NCBI GenBank assembly: GCA_947175425.1
Contig: CAMWMR010000012.1
Span: 1 to 64,000 of the forward strand
Length of the DNA stretch: 64,000 nt
Direction: 5' to 3'
From: an uncultured Porphyromonadaceae bacterium
Lineage (GTDB): Bacteria > Bacteroidota > Bacteroidia > Bacteroidales > Muribaculaceae
Shown here one piece after another: positions 1-9,773 of this stretch. Positions within the stretch are counted from its first letter, which is position 1. The number at the start of each line of letters is the position of its first letter. The translations under genes were made by a program, and so were the position numbers. The notes below the pieces were generated by a model. It worked only from the letters and a program-made list of their open reading frames with translations, searched no databases and was not told the origin of the DNA.

Positions 1-6
1 CACGAA

Positions 7-48
7 AGTAGGAGATAAACACCCTATGATTAGTGTTTACCTCCTACT
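7..48. repeat. Long inverted repeat (hairpin)
   Basis: Two 16-nt arms, 7-22 and 33-48, pair with a single A/C mismatch around a 10-nt loop. No T-run follows on either strand, so it is not a classical intrinsic terminator. It lies downstream of the HTH gene that ends at 186. It could be a processing or terminator-like element for a gene beyond the left edge, or the end of a small mobile or REP-like repeat. Confidence 0.6.
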
Positions 49-185
49 CGATTGTGTATTGCCGATTTTCAACTCCTTGAGAATCAAGTATCCGAACTAA
101 TCTCGAATTCCACGTTTTCCGTGTTCAACTTTTGAGAGTTCGTTCAGAGAGACAGCCTCCATTGTTATATGCGTGTACAGCTGAT

Positions 186-452
186 TTAATGTTTTAATTT
201 ATGAACTTTGCTCTTGGGCGTATTTACAATTTCTTCGGGTTCATCATCCACGTCCCCAGCAATGTCGAGGAAAAAGTTGTGATTCAGAATTCGCGAAATA
301 CGCATGAGGAGCCCGCTGTCGATGGTAGGACGACTGAAAATGTCGTAAATATTGGAGCGATGACAGTTTATCTGCTCGGCGAACCATTGTACAGTGCAAT
401 TACGGGGCTGACGTTCAAAAACATCTTTAATAAGATGGCCTATGTGCGTCAT
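186..452 (-). CDS. Small helix-turn-helix (XRE-like) transcriptional regulator
   Basis: An 88-aa protein starting MTHIGHLIK. The pattern 'WFAEQINCHRSNIYDIF' followed by 'LLMRISRILNHNFF' is the compact HTH seen in a family of small Bacteroidales regulators: a first helix with the WFA motif, a recognition helix, then a hydrophobic LLMRIS segment. The last roughly 25 residues are charged and probably disordered. I chose the ATG at 452 because relatives as I remember them begin at M-x-H-I-G; an in-frame GTG at 488 would add 12 residues. The gene is AT-richer than the housekeeping genes to its right and is transcribed away from prfB. A perfect palindrome 87 bp upstream of the chosen start may be its operator. 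The target genes are unknown. Confidence 0.75.
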   Translation of the reverse strand: MTHIGHLIKDVFERQPRNCTVQWFAEQINCHRSNIYDIFSRPTIDSGLLMRISRILNHNFFLDIAGDVDDEPEEIVNTPKSKVHKLKH

Positions 453-538
453 GGGACTCGGATTTTGCGCTTTAAGCAACAAATTCACAAACCTGAAAAA
501 CCAGAATTAAAATATATTATGTGTAGTTTGCGTGGAGG

Positions 539-555
539 ATTAACGGCGCGTTAAT
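539..555. promoter_or_regulatory. Palindrome, possible operator of the HTH gene
   Basis: A perfect 7-3-7 inverted repeat, ATTAACG-GCG-CGTTAAT, lies upstream of the minus-strand HTH gene. The size and symmetry fit a dimeric HTH repressor site. The link to the neighbouring gene is inference from position only. Confidence 0.4.
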
Positions 556-924
556 GCGCGTATAATCTGCAATTTGTCTACCAGTTAATATTTTAAATCA
601 GCAGTTTTTAATTTTTCAGATATTGAGAATTTATTAACAAACAAAGGTTGATCAGGCAAAACCCGATGACTGTTTCAGAAGACACACGAGACCGAAGTAT
701 ATCCATTCCGAACAAATCCTCATTATATGTCAGACTATTCCATTGCCCGGTCCGCAGCAGGTGTATGTGCAAACCGTCTTCGTGAGAATTTGTCGAATAT
801 CCTCCGGGTTAAATCCCGCGTCGGACAATAATTTTATATCGCAAATTTATAGACAACTTTTGACATTTCCAAAAAAATTAGACAAAAAAAGCAATATGCA
901 GTATTGTACAGCTTTTTGAAGTGA
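556..924. other. Intergenic region, no gene seen
   Basis: About 370 bp between the HTH gene and the prfB promoter. It is AT-rich at both ends, and I see no ORF with a plausible start, no recognisable RNA and no strong hairpin. It may contain the promoter of the leftward HTH gene, but I find no clean TAnnTTTG box on that strand. Confidence 0.5.
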
Positions 925-956
925 TTTGCACAAACGGGGGAAATGGAGTAACTTTG
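925..956 (+). promoter_or_regulatory. Bacteroidetes-type promoter of prfB
   Basis: TTTG at 925-928 and TAACTTTG at 949-956 are separated by 20 nt, matching the -33/-7 consensus of the Bacteroidetes primary sigma factor. The predicted transcription start is near 963, giving a 5' leader of roughly 28 nt before the prfB ATG. Confidence 0.8.
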
Positions 957-990
957 CAGGCGGAAAAAACGACAATAATAAAATAACGAC

Positions 991-2107
991 ATGATTACTC
1001 AGGAACAATTAAAAGAGACTTTTGAGCGTATGCTTGCGCTGAGGAGGTATCTTTGACATCGACGGGAAGAAAATAGCCGTTGAAGAAGAACAGTTGCGCA
1101 CCATGGCCGATGGCTTTTGGGAAAATGCCGAAGCGGCCCAGCGCCAGATGAAAAAAATAAAAGACCTTCAGAAATGGATTGCCGACTATACCGAGCTTGA
1201 AGGAGCTGTGGACGAGGTGAAACTTGCCATGGAGTTTTTCAAGGAGGAAATAGTGAGCGAAGAAGAGGTTGACCAGGCGTATGCCGAAGCCTGCCGACTG
1301 CTTGAAGCGCTGGAATTGCGCAATATGCTCCGCAGGGAGGAAGATATAATGAGCGCCGTGCTCAAAATCAACTCGGGAGCGGGAGGTACCGAAAGCCAGG
1401 ACTGGTCGCAGATGCTTATGCGAATGTATATGCGCTGGGCCGAGGCTCACAACTACAAGGTTTCGGTAGCCAACCTGCTTGAAGGCGATGAAGCCGGCAT
1501 AAAGAGTTGTACGCTGAACATTGAAGGTGATTTTGCCTACGGATATCTCAAGAGCGAGAACGGCGTTCACCGACTTGTGCGCGTATCGCCCTACAATGCC
1601 CAGGGCAAGCGAATGACATCGTTCGCCTCGGTTTTTGTTACGCCTCTTGTTGACGATACTATAGAAATTAAGGTTGAACCGGCGTTGCTGTCGTGGGATA
1701 CTTTCCGTTCGGGCGGTGCAGGCGGACAGAATGTGAACAAAGTGGAATCGGGCGTGCGCCTGCGTTACCAGTTCACCGACCCGTATACCGGCGAGAAAGA
1801 AGAAATTCTTATCGAAAACACCGAAACACGCGACCAGCCCAAGAACAAGGAGAACGCTCTGAGGCAGCTGCGTTCCATTCTTTATGCCAAAGAGCTTGAG
1901 CACCGCATGGCCGAGCAGGCCAAGGTTGAGGCCGGCAAAAAGAAAATTGAATGGGGCTCGCAGATTCGCAGCTACGTGTTCGACGACCGCCGTGTCAAGG
2001 ACCACCGTACAAATTATCAGACTTCCGATGTAGGGGGTGTGATGGACGGCAACATCGATGAGTTCATCAAGGCATATCTGATGGAATTTTCCGAAAAAGA
2101 ACAGTGA
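991..2107 (+). CDS. prfB: Peptide chain release factor 2, expressed by programmed +1 frameshift
   Basis: RF2 recognises UGA and UAA stop codons and releases the finished peptide. Translation starts at ATG 991 and runs 21 codons to an in-frame TGA at 1054-1056. The downstream frame (from GAC at 1055) encodes the rest, giving about 371 aa in total, the normal RF2 length. The second frame carries the GGQ catalytic motif in 'GGAGGQNVNK', preceded by the conserved region 'KRMTSFASVFVTPLVDD'. The tripeptide that reads the stop codon in other RF2s (SPF) appears here as SPY in 'RVSPYNAQGKRM'. A gene caller that ignores the frameshift will start it at TTG 1094 and lose 34 residues. The stop overlaps the GTG of the next gene, so the two are probably translationally coupled. 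Confidence 0.95.
1042..1057 (+). promoter_or_regulatory. prfB programmed +1 frameshift site
   Basis: AGGAGG (1042-1047), TAT, then CTT-TGA-C (1051-1057). This is the classical RF2 autoregulatory signal: a Shine-Dalgarno-like element three bases before the slippery CTT, and a UGA followed by C, a poor termination context. When RF2 is scarce the ribosome pauses at UGA and slips +1 from CUU to UUU. The mechanism is established for the family; the sequence elements are all visible here. Confidence 0.95.
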
Positions 2108-3075
2108 ACGGAGAAGCGCTGCTGATAGTAAACCCTGCATCCGGCACAATTTCGAAGCACCGGATTGTTCCTCATCTGTGCCGACAGCTTGAGAAAAAGA
2201 ACATACCGTTCCGCCTTGTTCCCACGGAGGGTCCGGGGCACGCCAAAGAACTTGCCGCCGCTGCCGCCGCTGCCGGCACACCTGTTGTGCTTGCATGCGG
2301 GGGCGACGGCACCGTCAATGAAACGGCTTCGGGACTGACGGGTTCGCAAACGACCATGGGCATAATCCCCACCGGTTCGGGAAACGGACTTGCACGTCAT
2401 TTGGGCATTCCTGTGGATATTGACAGCGCCGTGCGCGTTATTGCGGAGAACAATGTTACGCGCTGCGATTACGGCACGGCCAACGAAACTCCGTTTTTCT
2501 GCACGTTCGGAGTTGGCTTCGATGCCGCCGTGAGCGAGCGGTGCGCCAGGCAGAAACGCCGCGGGATAATGATGTATCTTCGCAACACAATCAACGAGTA
2601 TGTCAAATTCTCGCCCGAGGAGTATATAATAGAGGCCAACGGGAAAGTTATTACCGAGAAGGCTTTTCTGATTGTAGCCTGCAATGCCTCGCAGTACGGC
2701 AACAATGCGTTTATAGCGCCACAGGCGTCGGTAACCGACGGTGAGCTTGACATAACGATAGTTCACTCGGGAAATCTGCTGACGCAGGCGATAGTCGGCG
2801 TTGACATGCTCACGGGTTTTATAGGCAAGAACGCACTGATTGACACCATAAGATGCAGTTCGGCCACCATTCGGCGCAAAAGCTATGGTGCGGCACACAT
2901 CGACGGCGACGCCCTGCGCATGCCTCAGGAAATACATATACAGTGTCATCCGGCACAGATAAATATATTCACCCCCACAAAATCCACGCGCTTCAGGCCG
3001 TTTGTGACTCCGACAAAGCTGTTGCTGCGAGATATGCTGCTTTCGTTGCGTCACCTGCTGCCAAGCGCCGAATAA
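2104..3075 (+). CDS. Diacylglycerol/sphingosine-kinase family lipid kinase
   Basis: A 323-aa protein of the DAGK catalytic family (YegS/BmrU type), predicted to phosphorylate a lipid such as diacylglycerol at the inner membrane. The N-terminal lobe has the phosphate-binding strand 'LLIVNPASGT' (residues about 6-15) and the nucleotide loop 'GGDGTVNETASGL', then 'GIIPTGSGNGLARHLGIP', the second signature of the family. The C-terminal half is the beta-sandwich domain. Translation starts at a GTG whose TGA overlap with prfB (GTGA) suggests coupling. No signal peptide. The exact lipid substrate cannot be told from sequence. Confidence 0.88.
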   Translation: MNGEALLIVNPASGTISKHRIVPHLCRQLEKKNIPFRLVPTEGPGHAKELAAAAAAAGTPVVLACGGDGTVNETASGLTGSQTTMGIIPTGSGNGLARHLGIPVDIDSAVRVIAENNVTRCDYGTANETPFFCTFGVGFDAAVSERCARQKRRGIMMYLRNTINEYVKFSPEEYIIEANGKVITEKAFLIVACNASQYGNNAFIAPQASVTDGELDITIVHSGNLLTQAIVGVDMLTGFIGKNALIDTIRCSSATIRRKSYGAAHIDGDALRMPQEIHIQCHPAQINIFTPTKSTRFRPFVTPTKLLLRDMLLSLRHLLPSAE

Positions 3076-3107
3076 TTTGGTGCTTGCGCTTATTTTTAGT
3101 AATTTTG
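3076..3107 (+). promoter_or_regulatory. Bacteroidetes-type promoter of pyrG
   Basis: TTTG at 3076-3079 and TAATTTTG at 3100-3107 with exactly 20 nt between them. The predicted start is near 3114, about 35 nt before the GTG of pyrG. The -33 box abuts the stop of the upstream kinase gene. Confidence 0.75.
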
Positions 3108-3121
3108 TGGAAGTTTTATAA

Positions 3122-4780
<1,659 letters not shown>

Positions 4781-4802
4781 TAAAAAACGCCAATAATTAA
4801 AG

Positions 4803-6866
4803 ATGGATAAAAACACCATAACCGGCCTTGTGCTGATGGCTGTTGTAATGTTCGGCTTTATGTGGCTGAGCAAGCCCGAGGCGCCGCAGATCGACGACCA
4901 GGCCGCTCCCACCCCCACCGAAACAGCTACCGACCGACAGCAGACGGCAGGTTTCATGAGCACCGACAGCGCCGCGCTTGCCGCCGCCGTAATAAATTCG
5001 GGAACCGAACAGCCCGACGGCACTGTTGAGTTTACCAACGACAATCTTAAGCTGCGCATCAGCGGCAACGGACTGGAAGGTACTTTCACCGACGGCACTG
5101 CGAGCGCCGACATCAACAGTATTCTCACAAACAGCGCCACATCGCTCACGCCGTCGCAGACAATCAAGGCTGCCAAAGCTATCCGCGCCGTAATAGACAA
5201 TTCGGCACGCTACGAAGGATTTGCGCGCCACCTCTCGGGCGAGAACAAGGAAACGGTGCTTGAAAACGAGCTTGTGCGCATGACACTCTCGAGCCGCGGC
5301 GCTCAGCTGAGCAAAGTGGAGCTTAAAAAGTACGACACCGAAACCGGCGCCGAACCTGCCAACGTGGTTCTTTTCACCGCCGATACCGATAACTACGGTT
5401 TCTGCTTCAATACCGCCGACCAGCGTATCGATACCCGCGAGTTCAATTTCACCACTATCGCCGAGGGCGACTCGGCAGTGCGCATGGAACTCCGGCCCAC
5501 TCCGTCGTCGACCTGGGGAATACGTTATTCTCTGTCGCCCGACTCCTACGTTCTTTCCATGGAAATATATCAGAGCGGCATGGGTTCGGTACTTCCTGCC
5601 AACACCGCCACCATGGATTTCGGCTGGAAACAGAAAATGGTGCGCAACGAGCTTGGCCGCACTTTCGAGGAACGCAACAGCGCCATATACTATAAATATA
5701 TAGGAGAAAGCGTTGACGACATGAGCGCCAACAGCGACGAATCCAAGAGCCTGAACGGACGTCTGCGCTGGGTGGCTTTCAAAAACCAGTTCTTCTCCAG
5801 CGTGCTTATTGCCCGCGACTGCTTCAACTCTGCCGAACTGAAATCGGAAGTTATCAAGAACTCGGAGTACCTCAAGGATATGAGTATGACGGCGTCGCTG
5901 CCCTACACCGTTGCCGACGGTACCGCCGCCCGTTTCGACTTCTACCTCGGCCCCAACGACTACCCGTTGCTGTCGAGCCTCGACGACAAACTCGGCTATG
6001 ACGAAGGCCTGTCGCTCACCCGCCTTATTCCGCTGGGCTGGGGACTATTCCGCTGGATCAACACTCTCATTATTATTCCGGTGTTCACATTCCTGGGACA
6101 TTACTTCACAAACTACGGCATAATAATACTGCTGCTCACAATCTTTATAAAGATAATTATATTCCCCTTTACATTCAAGAGTTTCAAATCGCAGGCAAAA
6201 ATGCGCGTACTTGCACCTGAAATAAAGGAGATAAACGATAAATATCCCGCACCCGAGGACGCGGCAAAACGCAGCACCGAAACCATGGCACTCTACAGCC
6301 GTGCCGGGGCAAGTCCTTTCTCGGGCTGTCTGCCTTTGATGCTGCAGATGCCGGTGCTCATTGCCATGTTCTCGTTCTTCCCCTCGGCAATCGAGCTTCG
6401 CGGACAGTCGTTCCTGTGGGCACACGACCTTTCGGCACCCGACTTCATTTTCTCGCTTCCGTTCAGCATTCCTTTCTACGGCGACAAAGTGAGTCTGTTC
6501 TGTCTGCTCATGACAGGTATCAACATACTCTACATGCGCATAAGCATGCAGAACCAGCCGCAGAGCCAGGGTATGCCGGGCATGAAAATGATGCAGTACT
6601 TTATGCCCGTGATGTTCCTGTTCATCTTCAACGACTATGCTTCGGGCCTGAGCTACTACTATCTGCTGTCGCTGCTCATCACAATTATACAGACCTATAT
6701 TTTCCGTCATGTAATCGACGAAAAGAAGGTTCGCGAGCAGCTCCTTGCCAACGCCCGCAAGCCCAAAAAGAAAAGCGGATGGATGGCTCGCCTCGAAGAG
6801 GCTCAGCGCCAGGCACAGGCCGCACAGCGCGCCAATCAGAACGCCGGCAACCGCAAACGTCGCTGA
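4803..6866 (+). CDS. yidC: Membrane protein insertase YidC
   Basis: Inserts and folds inner-membrane proteins, alone or with SecYEG. 687 aa. An N-terminal membrane anchor (residues 4-22, 'ITGLVLMAVVMFGFMWLSK') is followed by a low-complexity T/A-rich linker and a large periplasmic beta domain (about 70-410). The conserved five-helix insertase core starts near 'FRWINTLIIIPVFTFLGHYF', with the cytoplasmic coiled loop 'SQAKMRVLAPEIKEIND' and 'MQMPVLIAMFSFFPSAIELR'. The C-terminus is strongly basic and rich in A/Q, as usual for ribosome-contacting tails. It lies 22 bp after pyrG with no terminator between, so it is probably in the same transcript. Confidence 0.96.
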   Translation: MDKNTITGLVLMAVVMFGFMWLSKPEAPQIDDQAAPTPTETATDRQQTAGFMSTDSAALAAAVINSGTEQPDGTVEFTNDNLKLRISGNGLEGTFTDGTASADINSILTNSATSLTPSQTIKAAKAIRAVIDNSARYEGFARHLSGENKETVLENELVRMTLSSRGAQLSKVELKKYDTETGAEPANVVLFTADTDNYGFCFNTADQRIDTREFNFTTIAEGDSAVRMELRPTPSSTWGIRYSLSPDSYVLSMEIYQSGMGSVLPANTATMDFGWKQKMVRNELGRTFEERNSAIYYKYIGESVDDMSANSDESKSLNGRLRWVAFKNQFFSSVLIARDCFNSAELKSEVIKNSEYLKDMSMTASLPYTVADGTAARFDFYLGPNDYPLLSSLDDKLGYDEGLSLTRLIPLGWGLFRWINTLIIIPVFTFLGHYFTNYGIIILLLTIFIKIIIFPFTFKSFKSQAKMRVLAPEIKEINDKYPAPEDAAKRSTETMALYSRAGASPFSGCLPLMLQMPVLIAMFSFFPSAIELRGQSFLWAHDLSAPDFIFSLPFSIPFYGDKVSLFCLLMTGINILYMRISMQNQPQSQGMPGMKMMQYFMPVMFLFIFNDYASGLSYYYLLSLLITIIQTYIFRHVIDEKKVREQLLANARKPKKKSGWMARLEEAQRQAQAAQRANQNAGNRKRR

Positions 6867-6883
6867 TCCCGACCATATAACAG

Positions 6884-6915
6884 AGTTTACTCCGGACGCA
6901 TGTCCGGAGTAAACT
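6884..6915 (+). terminator. Hairpin terminator after yidC
   Basis: A perfect 14-bp stem (6884-6897 with 6902-6915) and a 4-nt loop, followed by the weak T-rich sequence TATTC. It ends the pyrG-yidC transcript. Confidence 0.65.
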
Positions 6916-6952
6916 TATTCAATATACCACACACAGTTATCCTTTCTTCACC

Positions 6953-9409
6953 ATGAAAAATCTGTTCACAGCAGGCCTGCTCATTATTCCCGCCATAGCG
7001 GCGCAGGCAGCAGGAACAATAAACCTGCAAGGTACCGAATTCCGCGCCGACACACTTGCCCACTACTCGGTGGCTCCCGGCGTTACCTACACCCAACTGC
7101 AACTTAAATCGTCGAACCGCACATTCAACGTTTCCCTGTCGACGCTCGACAAAAACGCGCCCGATTATAACAGTTCCGTGCGTCCGCGGGTGGAAATAGG
7201 CAAAGACCGTTGCCTCACCGCCGAATCGGTGACATCCATGGCAACGCGCAAGACAACCGACAGCCGCCAGTACCTTATGGGTATAAACGGTGACTTCTTC
7301 ATAACATCGTCGTTTGCCTCGCAGCACGAGTTCGGCAACGCCATTTTAGGTTACCCCAACATGAGCTGTGTTATTGACGGCAAGATTGCCGCTCCCGACA
7401 TGATTGACATAGTAAGTCGCGAGAACGCCCTTATCATCGGTTCGGACAACATGTGGATCGACGCCACCGACCTCACCTACAAACTGCTGAGCAACGACGG
7501 CAACACACAGGTAAAGGCTCAGGCGGTAAACTATCCCCGCCGCAACAACGAGCTTATGGTGTACAATTCCTATATGGGCGACAACACCGCCACAGCAGCC
7601 GGAGGCCGTGAAATACTGCTTCGTATGGCCGAAGGCGCGCAGTGGAAAATAAACGCTACCACAAAATTCACTGTTGAAGGCGAATGGAGCACGGCCGGAA
7701 GCATGGCTATTCCGCAGGACGGCATTGTAATTTCGTGCGGACCCGACTACAGCAACGAGTTCATCGACAATCTCAAGGCGGGCGACATTGTAAAGCTAAA
7801 AATTATTCTGGCATTGCCGGCGTTCGACAATCTCAAGCCCGACATCACCGATGTTATCGGCGGCGATGTTCGCATTCTCAAGGAGGGTGTTGTCACCACC
7901 GAGGCCATCCGCTGGATCAACACTCCGTCGGCACAATATCCCCGCACCCTCACCGGCTACTCGCAGGACCGTTCCAAGCTGGTTATGGCCACCGTCGACA
8001 GCCCCGGTGTAAGTTATTATGAAGGCGCCGACCTTATGGCCGCTCTGGGGTGCTACGACGCTCTCGACCTCGACGGGGGCGGATCTACAGCCATGTGGAG
8101 CAAGCACGCGGGAATAATCAACAAGCCGCGCGACGGGGCAGAACGCGCCGTAGGCAACGCCCTCTACTTTGTGATGGATGCTCCCGCCGATACCAAAGTG
8201 GCATCGATACGCTTTGAGCGCCATGCGCTTACAATGCCTCTGTACGGTTCGTTCGAGCCTGTTATCTACGGCTACAACGCCTACGGGCAGCTCGTCGACA
8301 CCGATGTGAAAGGCTTCACACTTTCCGCACCCGAGGGCAAGGCTGAAATAAACGGCACGTCGCTCACCGCTGTCGAAGGCGGCGCATTTGCAATAAAGGC
8401 CACATTGGGCGAAATGGAAGCTACTATTCCTGTTTACGTCGACGGCGACATAGCTCCCGAAGTGGTGAACACAAACATTCTTGTGGATGCCGTTCGCGAG
8501 ACGAGTCTCACGTTGCAGGCACTTGTAGGAACCGACTATATGCCCGTAGCCAACAACGCATTCACATGGAGCACCGACAATCCCGCGATTCTTGAAATAG
8601 ACCCCGCAACGGGAATGTTCCGCGGCATTGAAAACGGCACCGCCACCGTTACCGGCACCCGCGGCAATGTTTCGGTAAGCGCCGAAGTAGCCGTAGAGAT
8701 AGCCTCGGCAGCGCGAATGCCCCTTGATGCCGATTTCGGCGGCGAGGGCTGGAAAATAACAAAAACCGGACTTGGCACGGATTTTGCATTTACATCGGAG
8801 GGCAACGAAAGCTACTCCATGAACTTTACAATCTCCAACTCGCGCACCGCCGGCGTCACTCTCACCAAATCGATGGCGGTATACAGTCTGCCCGACGGCT
8901 TCTCGGTATATGTCGACCCCAATGGCGGCAAGCTCAAAAGCGTAGGCATACGCGTAAAACCCGCCAATTCGCGTAACCTCGTAACAGCCTCTTCCGGCGA
9001 AATCGGCGAGGCCGGTACAATAGAGCTTCCCCTCGGCGAAGTACTGGATCTCACCGACACCGGCGTTTATCCCCTCCAGTTCTCCTATTTTAAAATAGAG
9101 CCCTCCAACGGAGCCGACGGCGGCACAAGCTGCTCGCTCACAATTTCCGAACCGGGTTTTACGTACAAGAACTATCAGTCGGGCGTGCGTAATGTCACAG
9201 CCGAGGACAGCCGTCCTCTTGTAGTACGCGAAGGGGAGAGCATCCGCATTGCCGGCGCCGATGACGCCGAGCTGTCGCTCTACGACATGACCGGGCGTCT
9301 TGCCGGCGGGAGTGCCGGCGGCATGCTCGATGTATCGTCCTTCAGGGGCGTATACATTTTGCGCATTGAAACGAATGCTGGCACAGATGCCTTGAAAATC
9401 GTATTATAA
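6953..9409 (+). CDS. Secreted phosphodiester glycosidase family protein with T9SS-like tail
   Basis: 818 aa. A signal peptide (residues 1-20, ending AAQAAG) precedes a phosphodiester glycosidase (NAGPA/DUF2233) domain, the family of enzymes that remove GlcNAc from phosphodiester-linked sugars. Family landmarks are 'GINGDFF' (about 110-116) and 'DLDGGGSTAMW' (about 372-382), which carry the metal and active-site residues. A bacterial Ig-like domain follows (about 505-583, 'FTWSTDNPAILEIDPATG'), then a beta-rich region. The end 'LSLYDMTGRLAGG...FRGVYILRIE' fits a T9SS type A sorting tail, so it is probably exported across the outer membrane and anchored or released. Natural substrate unknown. 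It appears monocistronic, with hairpins on both sides. Confidence 0.85.
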   Translation: MKNLFTAGLLIIPAIAAQAAGTINLQGTEFRADTLAHYSVAPGVTYTQLQLKSSNRTFNVSLSTLDKNAPDYNSSVRPRVEIGKDRCLTAESVTSMATRKTTDSRQYLMGINGDFFITSSFASQHEFGNAILGYPNMSCVIDGKIAAPDMIDIVSRENALIIGSDNMWIDATDLTYKLLSNDGNTQVKAQAVNYPRRNNELMVYNSYMGDNTATAAGGREILLRMAEGAQWKINATTKFTVEGEWSTAGSMAIPQDGIVISCGPDYSNEFIDNLKAGDIVKLKIILALPAFDNLKPDITDVIGGDVRILKEGVVTTEAIRWINTPSAQYPRTLTGYSQDRSKLVMATVDSPGVSYYEGADLMAALGCYDALDLDGGGSTAMWSKHAGIINKPRDGAERAVGNALYFVMDAPADTKVASIRFERHALTMPLYGSFEPVIYGYNAYGQLVDTDVKGFTLSAPEGKAEINGTSLTAVEGGAFAIKATLGEMEATIPVYVDGDIAPEVVNTNILVDAVRETSLTLQALVGTDYMPVANNAFTWSTDNPAILEIDPATGMFRGIENGTATVTGTRGNVSVSAEVAVEIASAARMPLDADFGGEGWKITKTGLGTDFAFTSEGNESYSMNFTISNSRTAGVTLTKSMAVYSLPDGFSVYVDPNGGKLKSVGIRVKPANSRNLVTASSGEIGEAGTIELPLGEVLDLTDTGVYPLQFSYFKIEPSNGADGGTSCSLTISEPGFTYKNYQSGVRNVTAEDSRPLVVREGESIRIAGADDAELSLYDMTGRLAGGSAGGMLDVSSFRGVYILRIETNAGTDALKIVL

Positions 9410-9450
9410 ATCGACAGGAAAAAACTGCACTAAAAAAGCACATAATAAAG

Positions 9451-9487
9451 CAAAACCCGCGCAGGGAGGTGCCTGCGGGGGTTTTGT
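9451..9487 (+). terminator. Intrinsic terminator after the phosphodiester glycosidase gene
   Basis: Complementary arms CAAAACCC and GGGGTTTTG flank an inner GCAGG/CCTGC stem with a short loop; the T-run is GTTTTGTTT. Position and shape fit a rho-independent terminator. Confidence 0.75.
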
Positions 9488-9586
9488 TTCCTTTAACACT
9501 TGTCACGTTCTCAGTATTAGCAGATTTAACAATTTATTTTTAGTTTATTTAACACTTAAAAAGTCGGAAAATTTGCCGCCGCATAG

Positions 9587-9594
9587 TAATTTTG
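9587..9594 (+). promoter_or_regulatory. -7 box upstream of the first secreted paralogue, with long leader
   Basis: TAATTTTG matches the TAnnTTTG consensus. No TTTG is at the ideal distance (one is at 9572-9575, too close). The start would be near 9601, leaving a leader of about 170 nt before the ATG at 9774. In the 364-bp gap between 9409 and 9774 I see no other gene; the leader is AT-rich with no strong fold. Confidence 0.5.
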
Positions 9595-9773
9595 CAATCT
9601 GAAATCAAGAGTATATATCCGCTTAATCTGCTAACTTGCCGTTATATACCGTCGTAAAACACGAAGCTTACACAGTTCTTGATTCAATACAATTTCTAAC
9701 CTTTAAAGTTAATTTCAACTTTATTTTCATTCGCATTATAACAACCAATTAATATCTAACGCAGAGAATTTTT

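Noticed and set aside
201-554. 117-codon plus-strand frame opposite the HTH gene
   Set aside because: The minus-strand frame has the HTH signature; this one has none.
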